36,250 bases of DNA, from positions 1-36,250 of the forward strand of contig JAITBC010000275.1 in the NCBI GenBank assembly GCA_031283785.1. Direction: 5' to 3'. The notes below the pieces were generated by a model that was given only the letters and a program-made list of their open reading frames with translations, ran no database searches and was not told the origin of the DNA. Origin of the DNA: Tannerella sp. (GTDB lineage Bacteria > Bacteroidota > Bacteroidia > Bacteroidales > Tannerellaceae). The position numbers and the translations under genes are program-made. Below are positions 8,373 through 16,933 of the stretch, piece after piece (position 1 is the stretch's first letter; the number at the start of each line of letters is the position of its first letter).

Positions 8373-9074
8373 CTATCGCTCGATTAACAGATATTTTTCC
8401 ATTGCCTCTTCGCGCGAGCAGGCATTGAAATGCCACCATTCGCTCGTAACGGACTTAAAGCCGGCTTTTTCCATTATACGCCGCAGTAATTTACGGTTTT
8501 TATATTCCGACGGGGTTATCCGGCGTCTTTTCAACAGGTCGTCTTCCTTGTCCGTATTAGATTCCGGCCCAAAGAAGTCGAATGGCGTCCCCATAGGAAG
8601 CCATTCGCCGTTTTCATCCACCAATGTGACATCGACAGCCATTCCATAGTTATGCAGCCCTCCGCCTTTCGTCGGGTCGGCCACATAATATTCATTATTT
8701 GTCCTTTTCGCCCATTCGTCCATCTTCCGCTGCACTTCCATCGGACGCGCAGCATCATAGATTAAAAGTGACAAATCCGGTCGTTCGTTTCGTAACAAAT
8801 CATGTGCGCGGAGAATCATCCTGGCGGCATTCGGATGTAGCCATGCTTTTGTCAGTTTCGAATTATACAAGGACTTTCCGATAAAATTGTCTTCAGTTTT
8901 ATATACAAGGTAACATTGTATGGACGGTTCCCAAAAACAGACATCAACAAAGCCCATATCTTTCATCTTCGCATCCCAGTCATATTCGACTGTTTTCTTA
9001 TTCTGCGCTTTGCCATGCGAGTGAAACAAACACAGACAAAGAATACAAATAATTATATGGAGATTCCTCATCAT
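8373..9074 (-). CDS. M15 family D-alanyl-D-alanine dipeptidase (VanX/DdpX-like)
   Basis: The 233-residue protein has an N-terminal signal peptide (MMRNLHIIICILCLCLFHSH) and an M15 domain. The zinc and catalytic residues of the VanX type can be placed: Arg110 in DAARP, His141 and Asp148 in LHNYGMAVD, and Glu212 and His215 in EWWHF. Such enzymes hydrolyse D-Ala-D-Ala dipeptide or related peptidoglycan peptides. In a non-resistant organism this is probably wall recycling or remodelling rather than glycopeptide resistance, since no vanHA-like neighbours are present. I start at the ATG at 9074, one base after the murI stop; an ATG at 9071 is equally possible, and the earlier one at 9101 overlaps murI. 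Confidence 0.9.
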   Translation of the reverse strand: MMRNLHIIICILCLCLFHSHGKAQNKKTVEYDWDAKMKDMGFVDVCFWEPSIQCYLVYKTEDNFIGKSLYNSKLTKAWLHPNAARMILRAHDLLRNERPDLSLLIYDAARPMEVQRKMDEWAKRTNNEYYVADPTKGGGLHNYGMAVDVTLVDENGEWLPMGTPFDFFGPESNTDKEDDLLKRRRITPSEYKNRKLLRRIMEKAGFKSVTSEWWHFNACSREEAMEKYLLIER

Positions 9075-9075
9075 C

Positions 9076-9918
9076 TCAACTGATAACAACCTGTTCCACA
9101 CTTACGGAACGCTTCAAAAAAATCGACGCCGCTTCCGAAAATTTTTTCTCCGATTCTGTCGTCATAAACCGACATTCTCCGCTTCTCGACAAACGGCGCG
9201 ACATCTCGGGATGGCGTATGAGATAATCTTTCAGACTTCCCGCCACACAATGTCCCTGCGAGAACAAACGAACCCTTTCGGGCAGATACTTGCGTATTTT
9301 TGCTTCAAGCAGCGGATAGTGTGTACAACCAAGCGCCAGTGTATCGATCAGTGGATCCGATGCAAATATATGCGCTACATTCTTACGAACGAAGAAATCT
9401 GCGCCATCGCCGTCATACTCCCGGTTTTCCACAAGCGGCACCCACATCGGACAGGCTTCGCCGGTCACCGTCATATCCGGATAAAGTTTGGCGATCTCCA
9501 GCATGTATGACCCGGAAGATATAGTCCCGACAGTTCCCATAATGCCGATATGCCGCGTCGCAGTCAACGAGCCGAGCGCTTCTGCCGTAGGACGGATAAT
9601 ACCCAAAACCCTTCGTGACGGGTCTCCCGACACGGGCAGGTCGATTTGCTGTATTGTACGCAACGCCTTTGCCGATGCCGTATTACATGCAAGTATAATC
9701 AACGGACATCCTTCCTCGAACAGCCGCATCACAGCCTGACGGGTAAAGCTGTACACAATTTCGAAAGAACGTGACCCGTACGGCGCACGGGCGTTATCTC
9801 CAAGATATACATAATCATATTCCGGCAACAAACGGCGTATATGTTCGAAAATAGTCAGCCCCCCGTAACCCGAATCAAATATTCCTATAGGATATTTCCC
9901 CGCCATCAAAAAACTCAT
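9076..9918 (-). CDS. murI: Glutamate racemase
   Basis: MurI makes D-glutamate for peptidoglycan in the cytoplasm by a two-cysteine racemisation. The 280-residue protein has all family landmarks: Asp15 in IFDSGYGGLT, PYGSRS, Cys78 in LACNTASAKA and Cys198 in LGCTHYPLL. The start may be Met1 at 9918 or Met5 at 9906; the latter gives the more usual MAGKYPIGIFDSG N-terminus. It lies downstream of the bamA-ompH genes in the order usual for Bacteroidales, but a strong hairpin (9932-9964) separates it from ompH. The M15 dipeptidase follows directly. Confidence 0.96.
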   Translation of the reverse strand: MSFLMAGKYPIGIFDSGYGGLTIFEHIRRLLPEYDYVYLGDNARAPYGSRSFEIVYSFTRQAVMRLFEEGCPLIILACNTASAKALRTIQQIDLPVSGDPSRRVLGIIRPTAEALGSLTATRHIGIMGTVGTISSGSYMLEIAKLYPDMTVTGEACPMWVPLVENREYDGDGADFFVRKNVAHIFASDPLIDTLALGCTHYPLLEAKIRKYLPERVRLFSQGHCVAGSLKDYLIRHPEMSRRLSRSGECRFMTTESEKKFSEAASIFLKRSVSVEQVVIS

Positions 9919-9931
9919 TTATAAAAATTCC

Positions 9932-9964
9932 GGATGCCTGTACCCGAAAAAGGTACAGGCATCC
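9932..9964 (-). terminator. Hairpin terminator/attenuator between ompH and murI
   Basis: A perfect 13-bp stem (GGATGCCTGTACC and its complement) encloses a 7-nt loop. On the minus strand it is followed by GGAATTTTTAT, a short T-run, as expected for an intrinsic terminator of the ompH transcript. It ends only 13 bp before the first possible murI ATG at 9918, so it lies within the murI leader for any transcript reading through from ompH. Confidence 0.75.
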
Positions 9965-10015
9965 AACAACATAATAACTCTATATTCTGAAAAATAAAAA
10001 TTCCCCCGTGCGATT

Positions 10016-10516
10016 TTATTTATTTAATCCCAGCTTGGCCTTTACTTTATCCGTCGCATCAATAGCAGCGCTTCCCATGTAAATCATTACCTGCGGCGTC
10101 ATAATATATGTATACCCGTTTTCTTCTCCTACTTCTTGAATAGCCTTTTGCATCTTTTCATGCAAAGGGGCAAGCAGCTCATTTTGTTTCTTGTCTATTT
10201 CTTCCCTTGCCATAGGCACAAAGTTTTCCATACGTGTCCGCATACCTTCAATCTCCTGTATACGAAGCATTTTGATATTTTCCGTCAAGGAATCGCCTTT
10301 CGAAGTCAGATCCGAGTACTTACGATTATATTCTTCTTCCATTGTCGTCATTGCATCCTGATATTGCTTGGCATACGTTGCCATTTCTTTCTCTACTTCC
10401 GAAAGTTCAGGTAAAAGGTTAAATACCTCCTGTGTATTAACTACTGCGATTTTCATTTCCTGAGCTGCCAATCCCAATGGGAGAAGCAACAATACTGATA
10501 CGATAAGATTTTTCAT
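10016..10516 (-). CDS. OmpH/Skp family periplasmic chaperone (second copy)
   Basis: The 166-residue protein has a signal peptide (MKNLIVSVLLLLPLGLAAQE), a beta-strand segment (MKIAVVNTQEVFNLLPE) and then a long charged coiled-coil region (about 38-120), closing with a compact C-terminal segment (YIMTPQVMIYMGSAAIDATD). This is the Skp/OmpH architecture: a trimeric periplasmic holdase that carries unfolded outer-membrane proteins to the BAM complex. It is one of two paralogues in tandem downstream of bamA, a normal arrangement in Bacteroidales. A candidate -7 box (TATCTTTG) lies in the gap upstream, so it may also have its own promoter. Confidence 0.93.
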   Translation of the reverse strand: MKNLIVSVLLLLPLGLAAQEMKIAVVNTQEVFNLLPELSEVEKEMATYAKQYQDAMTTMEEEYNRKYSDLTSKGDSLTENIKMLRIQEIEGMRTRMENFVPMAREEIDKKQNELLAPLHEKMQKAIQEVGEENGYTYIMTPQVMIYMGSAAIDATDKVKAKLGLNK

Positions 10517-10558
10517 TTTTTTGCTATTTATTTATTTATTTCGTTCAAACAAAGCGCA

Positions 10559-10566
10559 CAAAGATA
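10559..10566 (-). promoter_or_regulatory. Candidate -7 box before the second ompH
   Basis: TATCTTTG on the minus strand (10566-10559) matches TAnnTTTG and lies 42 bp upstream of the ATG at 10516. A TTG occurs 21 bp upstream, inside the end of the preceding ompH gene. This is a possible internal promoter; evidence is limited to the motif. Confidence 0.4.
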
Positions 10567-10572
10567 AAATAA

Positions 10573-11094
10573 TTATTTTGAATATCCCAATTTCGCAAGG
10601 ACTTCGTTACTAATATCTATTTGTGGAGAAGCATAAAAGATGGTCATCGCCGATGCCCGGTCAACTATCATCTGATATCCTTTATCTTCCGATATTGCCT
10701 TAACGGCTTCATAGATTTCGTCCTGTATAGGCTTCATCAGGGATTCGCGTTTTTTATAAAGCTCGCCTTCGGCTCCGAAATATTTACGTTTCAACTCCTG
10801 CGCCTCCTGTTCTTTCTTTATGATTTCTTCTTCACGTTTAGATTTCATTTCGGCAGAAAGAAATACGAGTTCACTCTGATAATTCTTATACATATTCTGC
10901 GCTTCCTGCTGCAGTACTTCAATCTCGCCCTGCCATTTCTCCGAAAGCCGGCTCAACTGTTCGTTCGTCATTTCATACGCCGGAATATTTTTTAATATAT
11001 ATTCCATATCTATTAGCGCAAACTTCTGCGCTATTGTCGTTGTCGCTATAGAGCAAAACAACACCATACTCAATATTAAAAATACTCGTTTCAT
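10573..11094 (-). CDS. OmpH/Skp family periplasmic chaperone (first copy)
   Basis: The 173-residue protein has a signal peptide (MKRVFLILSMVLFCSIATTT), then FALIDMEYILKNIPAYE, a long Lys/Glu-rich coiled coil (about 45-125) and a C-terminal KGYQMIVDRASAMTIFYASP segment. It is a Skp-type chaperone for outer-membrane protein precursors. It lies 87 bp downstream of bamA on the same strand and 56 bp upstream of its paralogue. Its hydrophobic C-terminal block resembles that of the second copy, suggesting an old tandem duplication. Confidence 0.93.
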   Translation of the reverse strand: MKRVFLILSMVLFCSIATTTIAQKFALIDMEYILKNIPAYEMTNEQLSRLSEKWQGEIEVLQQEAQNMYKNYQSELVFLSAEMKSKREEEIIKKEQEAQELKRKYFGAEGELYKKRESLMKPIQDEIYEAVKAISEDKGYQMIVDRASAMTIFYASPQIDISNEVLAKLGYSK

Positions 11095-11181
11095 AATTGC
11101 TTAATTTATAATAATTCCATTTTTAAACAGGCATAAAAGATTTCATTGTAACATGCTGAATTAACACAAACGGTGCAAGAA

Positions 11182-13899
11182 TCAAAACTCCTGTCCCAAT
11201 ATAAAGTGAAAGTTACTGCCTCCCCTTTCTTGAGAACCGAAAGGCGTATCGAAGCCATATGCCCAGTCGATACCCATAAGGCCGATCATAGGAAGGAATA
11301 TGCGTACGCCGGCTCCGGCCGACCGTTTAAGGTTAAACGGTTTGAAATCCGAGATACTGTTCCAGGCATCTCCGGCTTCGGCAAAAATAAGCCCGTATAT
11401 TGTACTTGAAGGTTCAAGTATCAACGGATACCGCAGTTCGAACGACAACCGTGAATACGAACGGGCATTAGGCATATAATAGTTATTCCCTGCTATTTCT
11501 CCGTTATCATATCCCCTTAGTGCAACCGTTTCCTGATAGTAACTGTAACCGCCGGTCATACCGTCGCCTCCTACGTAAAACGTACCGAACGGAGATTTTT
11601 TATACTTGTTATAATCGCCGATCCATCCCACTTCAACACGCGACATAAGTACCGGCGTGCGTTGCGGGCCGCCGTATTGGGGAAGGGGTAAAAGAGGTAT
11701 AAACACTTTACTCTTGAATCTTACTTTATAATATTCTACCAGTTTATATTTTTCCGCATCGGATGTTATGTTTTGATAATCCTTGCCGTCAAAGAGCGAA
11801 TAAGGCAAAGTTGTTGTCCCTGAAAGCATAAATTGCGAGCCGGAACGGGTATAAAGCGGATTATCGATAGAATTGCGCTGCAGTACAAGCTCCAGGTTAA
11901 TATCATGGTATTTGCCGTCTTCCGACAATCCCAGCTGATAATAGCCATTGTCCCAATTATTCAGCATATACATCTGATAATTCATCGTTGCCATGAACTG
12001 GAAATAATCGTCCGGCCAGTTAAGGCGTTTCCCGTATCCTACCGAAAAGCCGAGAATCTGCATATATTTACTCTTATCATAAGCGCTTTCATAACTGTTA
12101 CCATAATCATATCCTCCCATGCCAGAAGTATAATAATTGTAATAATTATAGTAACTGTTCTGCATCATCTGTGTGTAATATCTGGAGTTTACATCGGTAT
12201 AACGGGAAAAATAAGCGCTGATCGACAGCGAGTTAGGCCGTTTACCTCCGAACCACGGGTCAAGGAAGGAAATGCTATAAGCCTGATAATACTGGGCGTT
12301 TGTCTGTCCGCTGATATTGAGCGTCTGGCCTTCGCCCTGCGGGATAATTCCTTTATAAGTTTTTGTATTTACAAGATTTTTCAATGAAAAGTTGGTAAAT
12401 TTCAGACCGAGTTTGCCGATAATGCCGGTCTGTCCCCAACCGAGTGAAAACTCAATCTGGTCGTTCGCCTTGGAAGTAAGATTATAAATAAGGTCTACCG
12501 TCCCGTTATCGGGATTGGTGTTAAAATCAGGTTTCATTGCTTCGGGATCGAAATGTCCTATTTGCGCCAATTCACGCAATGAACGCATCAAGTCGTCACG
12601 GCTGAACAGGTCTCCGGGCTTTGTACGTAATTCGCGGCGGATAATATCTTCATACAGGCGATCATTACCGTTAATGACCACCCTGTTTATCGTCGCCTGC
12701 GGTCCTTCCATTATGCGGACTTCAAGAGCGATCGAATCATTATTAATATCCACTTCCACCGGATCGGCCTGTGCAAACATATATCCGTTATTCGAATACA
12801 CATTCATCACCGCGTCTTCGTCCGAATACATACGGTCCATCAGTTTTTTCTGATTATAGACATCGCCGGATTTCATATTCAGCAATGTTTCGAGATAGTC
12901 GGAAGGATATTTTGTATTACCGACAAACCTGATATTCTTAAGATAGTATTTCTGTCCTTCATCTATCGTAAGATAAATATTAACGCGTTTTTCATTAAAC
13001 GGCACAACGCTATCGGCAACAATCACCGCGTCACGATATCCGTACTCATTATATTTATCTATCAGATTCGTCTTATCATTTCCGTATTCGACGGATGTAA
13101 ATTTTTTTGTACTGAACATTTCGAGCCAGCTGTTCCGGAAACGTTCCATCATATTGAAACGTTCATTCGTCTTCTTCATTGCCTTTCGAAGTTGGAAGTC
13201 GGTAAGCATTTCGTTCCCGGTAAAATAAATCTTTTCTATCTTTGTTTTTTCGTTTTTATCAATATTTACATTTACTATTACCTCTCCTTCTTTATTCGGA
13301 TCATCTTTTTCCACAACCTCCACATCGACATTTTTAAAACCTTTGTCATCGAAATATTTTTTGATGAGCATCTTCGCCCGGTCAATAATATGAGGCGTAA
13401 TCTGATTGCCTTTGCGCAGGTTAAGCCGCGTTTCAAGTTCGTTACGTTCTCCTTTTTTCACGCCGTTATAATTGATTTCCGAGATGCGTGGCCGCGGGCG
13501 GAGGCGTATTTCGAGCCATACCTTATCACCTTCTATCTTCGTGGCAAGAATTTTTATGTCGGAAAATAGCCCTTGACGCCAAAAACGATTCACGGCATCG
13601 GTAATTTCCTCTCCGGGTATACTGATTTCGTCTTCGACCCTCAACCCGGAAAAGCCTATCAGCACAAAATCATCGTAATTGGTAGCCCCGGTAACCTTAA
13701 TATCCTGGATTTTATACTTTTTCTGAACAAAGGTATACAGGATTTCCGGTATATTCTCTTCCGAAATCGTATCCCGAACATTCAATATCGTCGTATCGGC
13801 AAGAATACCCGTCGGCGGCAGTATCGTGTCGGCGCTCTGTGATAATCCCCAAAAAGAAAAGCTCAAAAATGTAACCAGTAATAATATTTTTTTATCCAT
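11182..13899 (-). CDS. bamA: Outer membrane protein assembly factor BamA
   Basis: The 905-residue protein has a signal peptide (MDKKILLLVTFLSFSFWGLS), a run of POTRA domains over roughly residues 50-470 (for example KIEKIYFTGNEMLTDFQLRK, KNIRFVGNTKYPSDYLETLL and NRVVINGNDRLYEDIIRREL) and a C-terminal 16-strand Omp85 barrel ending in an aromatic residue (FHFILGQEF). The barrel contains a Tyr/Asn-rich surface-loop stretch (MQNSYYNYYNYYTSGMGGYD). BamA is the essential pore and foldase of the BAM complex. It starts 3 bp after uppS ends and is followed by two Skp-type chaperone genes, so folding factor and chaperones are likely co-expressed. Confidence 0.97.
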   Translation of the reverse strand: MDKKILLLVTFLSFSFWGLSQSADTILPPTGILADTTILNVRDTISEENIPEILYTFVQKKYKIQDIKVTGATNYDDFVLIGFSGLRVEDEISIPGEEITDAVNRFWRQGLFSDIKILATKIEGDKVWLEIRLRPRPRISEINYNGVKKGERNELETRLNLRKGNQITPHIIDRAKMLIKKYFDDKGFKNVDVEVVEKDDPNKEGEVIVNVNIDKNEKTKIEKIYFTGNEMLTDFQLRKAMKKTNERFNMMERFRNSWLEMFSTKKFTSVEYGNDKTNLIDKYNEYGYRDAVIVADSVVPFNEKRVNIYLTIDEGQKYYLKNIRFVGNTKYPSDYLETLLNMKSGDVYNQKKLMDRMYSDEDAVMNVYSNNGYMFAQADPVEVDINNDSIALEVRIMEGPQATINRVVINGNDRLYEDIIRRELRTKPGDLFSRDDLMRSLRELAQIGHFDPEAMKPDFNTNPDNGTVDLIYNLTSKANDQIEFSLGWGQTGIIGKLGLKFTNFSLKNLVNTKTYKGIIPQGEGQTLNISGQTNAQYYQAYSISFLDPWFGGKRPNSLSISAYFSRYTDVNSRYYTQMMQNSYYNYYNYYTSGMGGYDYGNSYESAYDKSKYMQILGFSVGYGKRLNWPDDYFQFMATMNYQMYMLNNWDNGYYQLGLSEDGKYHDINLELVLQRNSIDNPLYTRSGSQFMLSGTTTLPYSLFDGKDYQNITSDAEKYKLVEYYKVRFKSKVFIPLLPLPQYGGPQRTPVLMSRVEVGWIGDYNKYKKSPFGTFYVGGDGMTGGYSYYQETVALRGYDNGEIAGNNYYMPNARSYSRLSFELRYPLILEPSSTIYGLIFAEAGDAWNSISDFKPFNLKRSAGAGVRIFLPMIGLMGIDWAYGFDTPFGSQERGGSNFHFILGQEF

Positions 13900-13902
13900 A
13901 CA

Positions 13903-14649
13903 TCAGGATTTAGTTATTTGCTCACTTGTCTTACCGAAACGCCTTTCTCTTTGCTGGTAAGACAATATGGATTCATAAAATTCGTTCTCTCTAAAATCAG
14001 GCCAATAAATATCCGTAAAATACAATTCCGCATAAGACAACTGCCACAACAGGAAATTGCTTATCCGTTTTTCGCCTCCGGTTCTTATCAATAAATCCGG
14101 ATCCGGAATGTCGCATGTCGTAAGGTACGAAGAAAAGAGTATTTCGTCAACGTCTTCGATATCCAATTTATCCTCCCGTACATTTTCCGCGATGCGTTTC
14201 GCCGCATTAACAATTTCCCAACGGGAAGAATAGCTAAGCGCCAGTGACAGCGTCGTTCCGGTATTCACCGATGTTTTTTCGAGACATTCCGATAACGTCT
14301 TATGCACCTCGCCGGGCAAACGCATCATATCTCCTATTGCCGTCAGGCGGACATTATTTTTCATCAAATCCGGCGTTTCACGGCGTATAGCCGCTACCAT
14401 AACAGACATCAGCGCCTTCACTTCTTCGTCCGGACGCTTCCAGTTCTCCATCGAAAAAGTATATATAGTCAGATATCTAAGTCCTATTGCGACTGCTGCC
14501 TCTACTATCTTACGAACCGAAATGACACCCTCACGGTGTCCTTCGCTCCGATCTCGTCCGTGAGCCTTAGCCCAGCGCCCGTTTCCGTCCATAATGACAG
14601 CCACATGCTGCGGCAGTCTGCCTTTATCTATTTTTTCTATCAATGACAT
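13903..14649 (-). CDS. uppS: Isoprenyl (undecaprenyl) diphosphate synthase
   Basis: The 248-residue cytoplasmic cis-prenyltransferase condenses isopentenyl diphosphate units onto farnesyl diphosphate to make the C55 carrier lipid for peptidoglycan and O-antigen. The catalytic Asp21 is in HVAVIMDGNGRWAKAHG. Other conserved pieces are RSEGHREG, LTIYTFSMENWKRP, DLLIRTGGEKRISNFLLWQ and YAELYFTDIYWPDF. Length is standard. It starts 11 bp after the DUF6089 gene and ends 3 bp before bamA, so it is within one operon. Confidence 0.97.
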   Translation of the reverse strand: MSLIEKIDKGRLPQHVAVIMDGNGRWAKAHGRDRSEGHREGVISVRKIVEAAVAIGLRYLTIYTFSMENWKRPDEEVKALMSVMVAAIRRETPDLMKNNVRLTAIGDMMRLPGEVHKTLSECLEKTSVNTGTTLSLALSYSSRWEIVNAAKRIAENVREDKLDIEDVDEILFSSYLTTCDIPDPDLLIRTGGEKRISNFLLWQLSYAELYFTDIYWPDFRENEFYESILSYQQRERRFGKTSEQITKS

Positions 14650-14660
14650 TTTATCAACGT

Positions 14661-15380
14661 CTAATATATTCCGTTTATATCTTTTTTATTACAGTTACAA
14701 TCACGAAGGCCAAAATCATACGATACCGAAATCATCAACATGGAGTACCAGTCTTTATTTTTCCAGAGGCTGCTTCCCATATCATAAGGATCGTCCAGCA
14801 GATCGTTTCCCCCGCTTATATCAAGCCCATCTCCGAACAGTTTGCGGATCGACCATTCTGCGCCGATATTAACACGGTTTCTTAACTTATACTTAACTCC
14901 CGTACCGACCGAAATATGAGGACTGAAAAAAACTCCTCCTCCGCCGCCACCGGCAGCTACCGACAGTCCCAACCCTCCCATTATATACGGTGTAATACGT
15001 TTCGTATACAGATACTGATATTTATCGCTGTACGGAAAGAAATTAAATTCCGCCTGTCCGCCCAAATCCACAATGTTTCGGTCGAAATCAGCCTGCGCAC
15101 TGCCGGGAAAAACATTATCAAGCCCTTCCGTTGATCCGCTAACGCGAGCCCATGCCATATCGGCTTTAAAGGCTACACGGAAATTGGCGTTGTAACGAAA
15201 CAAAACGCTTGCCGAAGGATTCATATTTTTAAATGCAGCATTTTTATTGACATCGCCCATATAAAACGCCCCTCCAAGCATACCTCCTATTTCGTACAGA
15301 TATTCCTGCGCCCCCGACCTTAAAAAAGAAACACACAAAAATATAATAATGCCTGTTCGCCGAAGAATAGTCAAATCCAT
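14661..15380 (-). CDS. DUF6089 family outer-membrane beta-barrel-like protein
   Basis: The 239-residue protein has a signal peptide ending near GAQ (residue 25) and then an amphipathic-strand pattern with Gly- and Tyr-rich stretches (GGMLGGAFYMGDVN, ITPYIMGGLGLSVAAGGGGG, VSYDFGLRDCNC). This composition and its position directly upstream of uppS-bamA match the DUF6089 family, common in Bacteroidetes and predicted to be a small outer-membrane beta barrel. The function is unknown; genomic context suggests an envelope role. A six-Gly run near residue 145 is notable. Confidence 0.85.
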   Translation of the reverse strand: MDLTILRRTGIIIFLCVSFLRSGAQEYLYEIGGMLGGAFYMGDVNKNAAFKNMNPSASVLFRYNANFRVAFKADMAWARVSGSTEGLDNVFPGSAQADFDRNIVDLGGQAEFNFFPYSDKYQYLYTKRITPYIMGGLGLSVAAGGGGGGVFFSPHISVGTGVKYKLRNRVNIGAEWSIRKLFGDGLDISGGNDLLDDPYDMGSSLWKNKDWYSMLMISVSYDFGLRDCNCNKKDINGIY

Positions 15381-15469
15381 AATTCTTTAGTTTATAATAA
15401 ACCATCAAAATTCATATCCGGCCTTTCTTTCTAACGAAAAAACACGCATAAAATTATATCTGCGGCCTT

Positions 15470-16825
15470 CTAATCTTTCATGAAACCGAGACGATTGATT
15501 CGCCCGCGCCATAATTCGTTTAAAACATTCGTATCTTTACCTGCTTTTCCGCCGAAAAGCAGAACAAAATCATTCCCATCAACATCTATCGACGAAAAAC
15601 CTCGCGCCGTATATTCGTCCGGCATTACATGAATCGTATCCTGCTGCCATGTGACGCCTCTATCCTTCGAACAGTAAACGTCATTCAACGCCGTCCCCGA
15701 CTCATCCATACCTCCGGAAATATATAAAAGGTCATCGTAACAGAAGAATGCTGCTCCTTCACGTTCCGTGAATGTCATCCGTTCATTTGTCAGGGGAATC
15801 CACGACAAACCGTCCATCGTTGACCATGTTACGGCCGACAGTTTATTATTACCGTCACGCCCGGAAGATATCGTTAAATACGGATAATACATCACCTCAT
15901 AATTCAACATGCCGAAGCCTGACAGCGGAAATGAAGCGGGGACTTCGTTTCCCGTCCGCCATTCCGCATCTTTATTTGCAGCTACGAATCGCAACGTTTC
16001 ATCTACTTCCGAAACAGCGGATAATACAACTTCCCTTCCGATACTGCCTTCCGGGATAAAACCCAATAACGCCTTTATATAAGGAGCTTTTTCAACCTGC
16101 GACCATGTCTGCCCGTCCACCGAACGATACAGCACTCCATCCGTATCAAATACATATGCGACGCCTCCATATTCCGTAATCTGAGACAATACGGCTTTAG
16201 CGGGAAAACCGGACAACAGAATCTCCGTCCAATCGGTTAAATCCGCCTGCCCCGTCTTGTACAGACGACAAACGCCTCGTTCCGACGCGTACATATAATA
16301 AAAATCACCGTAAGGTATAACCTTCATTTCTTCAAATGATTTTCCCGGAATCAATCCTGAATAAAGATTCCATACCATCGAGTCGGGATCAACCTGATGA
16401 ATATTGATTTTCGCCTCGTAGGTTTTGGTCGAAACACCATCGTAGGCATAAGTCGTAATCATAACGGGTGAAGAGAAGTTTACAGAATCATCTTCAGAGC
16501 TCCAGTACACACTATCATTTGTCGCCGGAGTTACCATAAGCACTCCGGTAACACCCACTTCAAAACTCATCGCACAAAAAACTTTTTCATCTATAACCGT
16601 TCCGTACGGCATAGAATCTTTGTTGTATATCCTCCCGTTCACCTGGTCTATCGTAAATACCACATCCGACAAACCCGCTATCGAATCGTTTGATAACGAG
16701 AACGAAGCTATTTGTGCATTGCTAAGATTCCAGTCATCGCTCGTCACATTATCACTCCCAAGACAAGAGGACATCAAACAAGCCACTCCGGCAATCAGCA
16801 CCCCGCAAAAATTAATCTTTCCCAT
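15470..16825 (-). CDS. DUF6242 lipoprotein with beta-propeller-like repeats
   Basis: The 451-residue protein has a lipoprotein signal with the acylated Cys at residue 21 (LMSSCLGSD). An N-terminal domain carries the NAQIASFSLSNDSI pattern, followed by a C-terminal propeller with recurring units such as LYRSVDGQTWSQV, STMDGLSWIPLT and SKDRGVTWQQDT, which resemble BNR/Asp-box repeats. Known DUF6242 members have this layout. It should sit in the outer membrane, with no established function. It lies 89 bp upstream of DUF6089 on the same strand, so it may head or precede the envelope operon. A TACTTTTG -7 box lies upstream at 16856-16849. Confidence 0.85.
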   Translation of the reverse strand: MGKINFCGVLIAGVACLMSSCLGSDNVTSDDWNLSNAQIASFSLSNDSIAGLSDVVFTIDQVNGRIYNKDSMPYGTVIDEKVFCAMSFEVGVTGVLMVTPATNDSVYWSSEDDSVNFSSPVMITTYAYDGVSTKTYEAKINIHQVDPDSMVWNLYSGLIPGKSFEEMKVIPYGDFYYMYASERGVCRLYKTGQADLTDWTEILLSGFPAKAVLSQITEYGGVAYVFDTDGVLYRSVDGQTWSQVEKAPYIKALLGFIPEGSIGREVVLSAVSEVDETLRFVAANKDAEWRTGNEVPASFPLSGFGMLNYEVMYYPYLTISSGRDGNNKLSAVTWSTMDGLSWIPLTNERMTFTEREGAAFFCYDDLLYISGGMDESGTALNDVYCSKDRGVTWQQDTIHVMPDEYTARGFSSIDVDGNDFVLLFGGKAGKDTNVLNELWRGRINRLGFMKD

Positions 16826-16848
16826 CTATACTTTTTTTTTCGAGTGGA

Positions 16849-16856
16849 CAAAAGTA
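16849..16856 (-). promoter_or_regulatory. Candidate -7 box of the DUF6242 gene
   Basis: TACTTTTG on the minus strand matches TAnnTTTG and lies 23 bp before the ATG at 16825. No convincing TTTG is found at the -33 distance. Confidence 0.45.
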
Positions 16857-16933
16857 AGAACATTTTTTGTATTACTCTGCATCCCCGCATTTATTTATAA
16901 TATTTTAGTGTAAGACACCTTCTTTTTAAGAAC

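Noticed and set aside
8373..9074. VanX-like dipeptidase as a vancomycin-resistance gene
   Set aside because: No VanH/VanA ligase or VanRS genes are nearby, and such dipeptidases are common housekeeping genes; the context is cell-wall metabolism.
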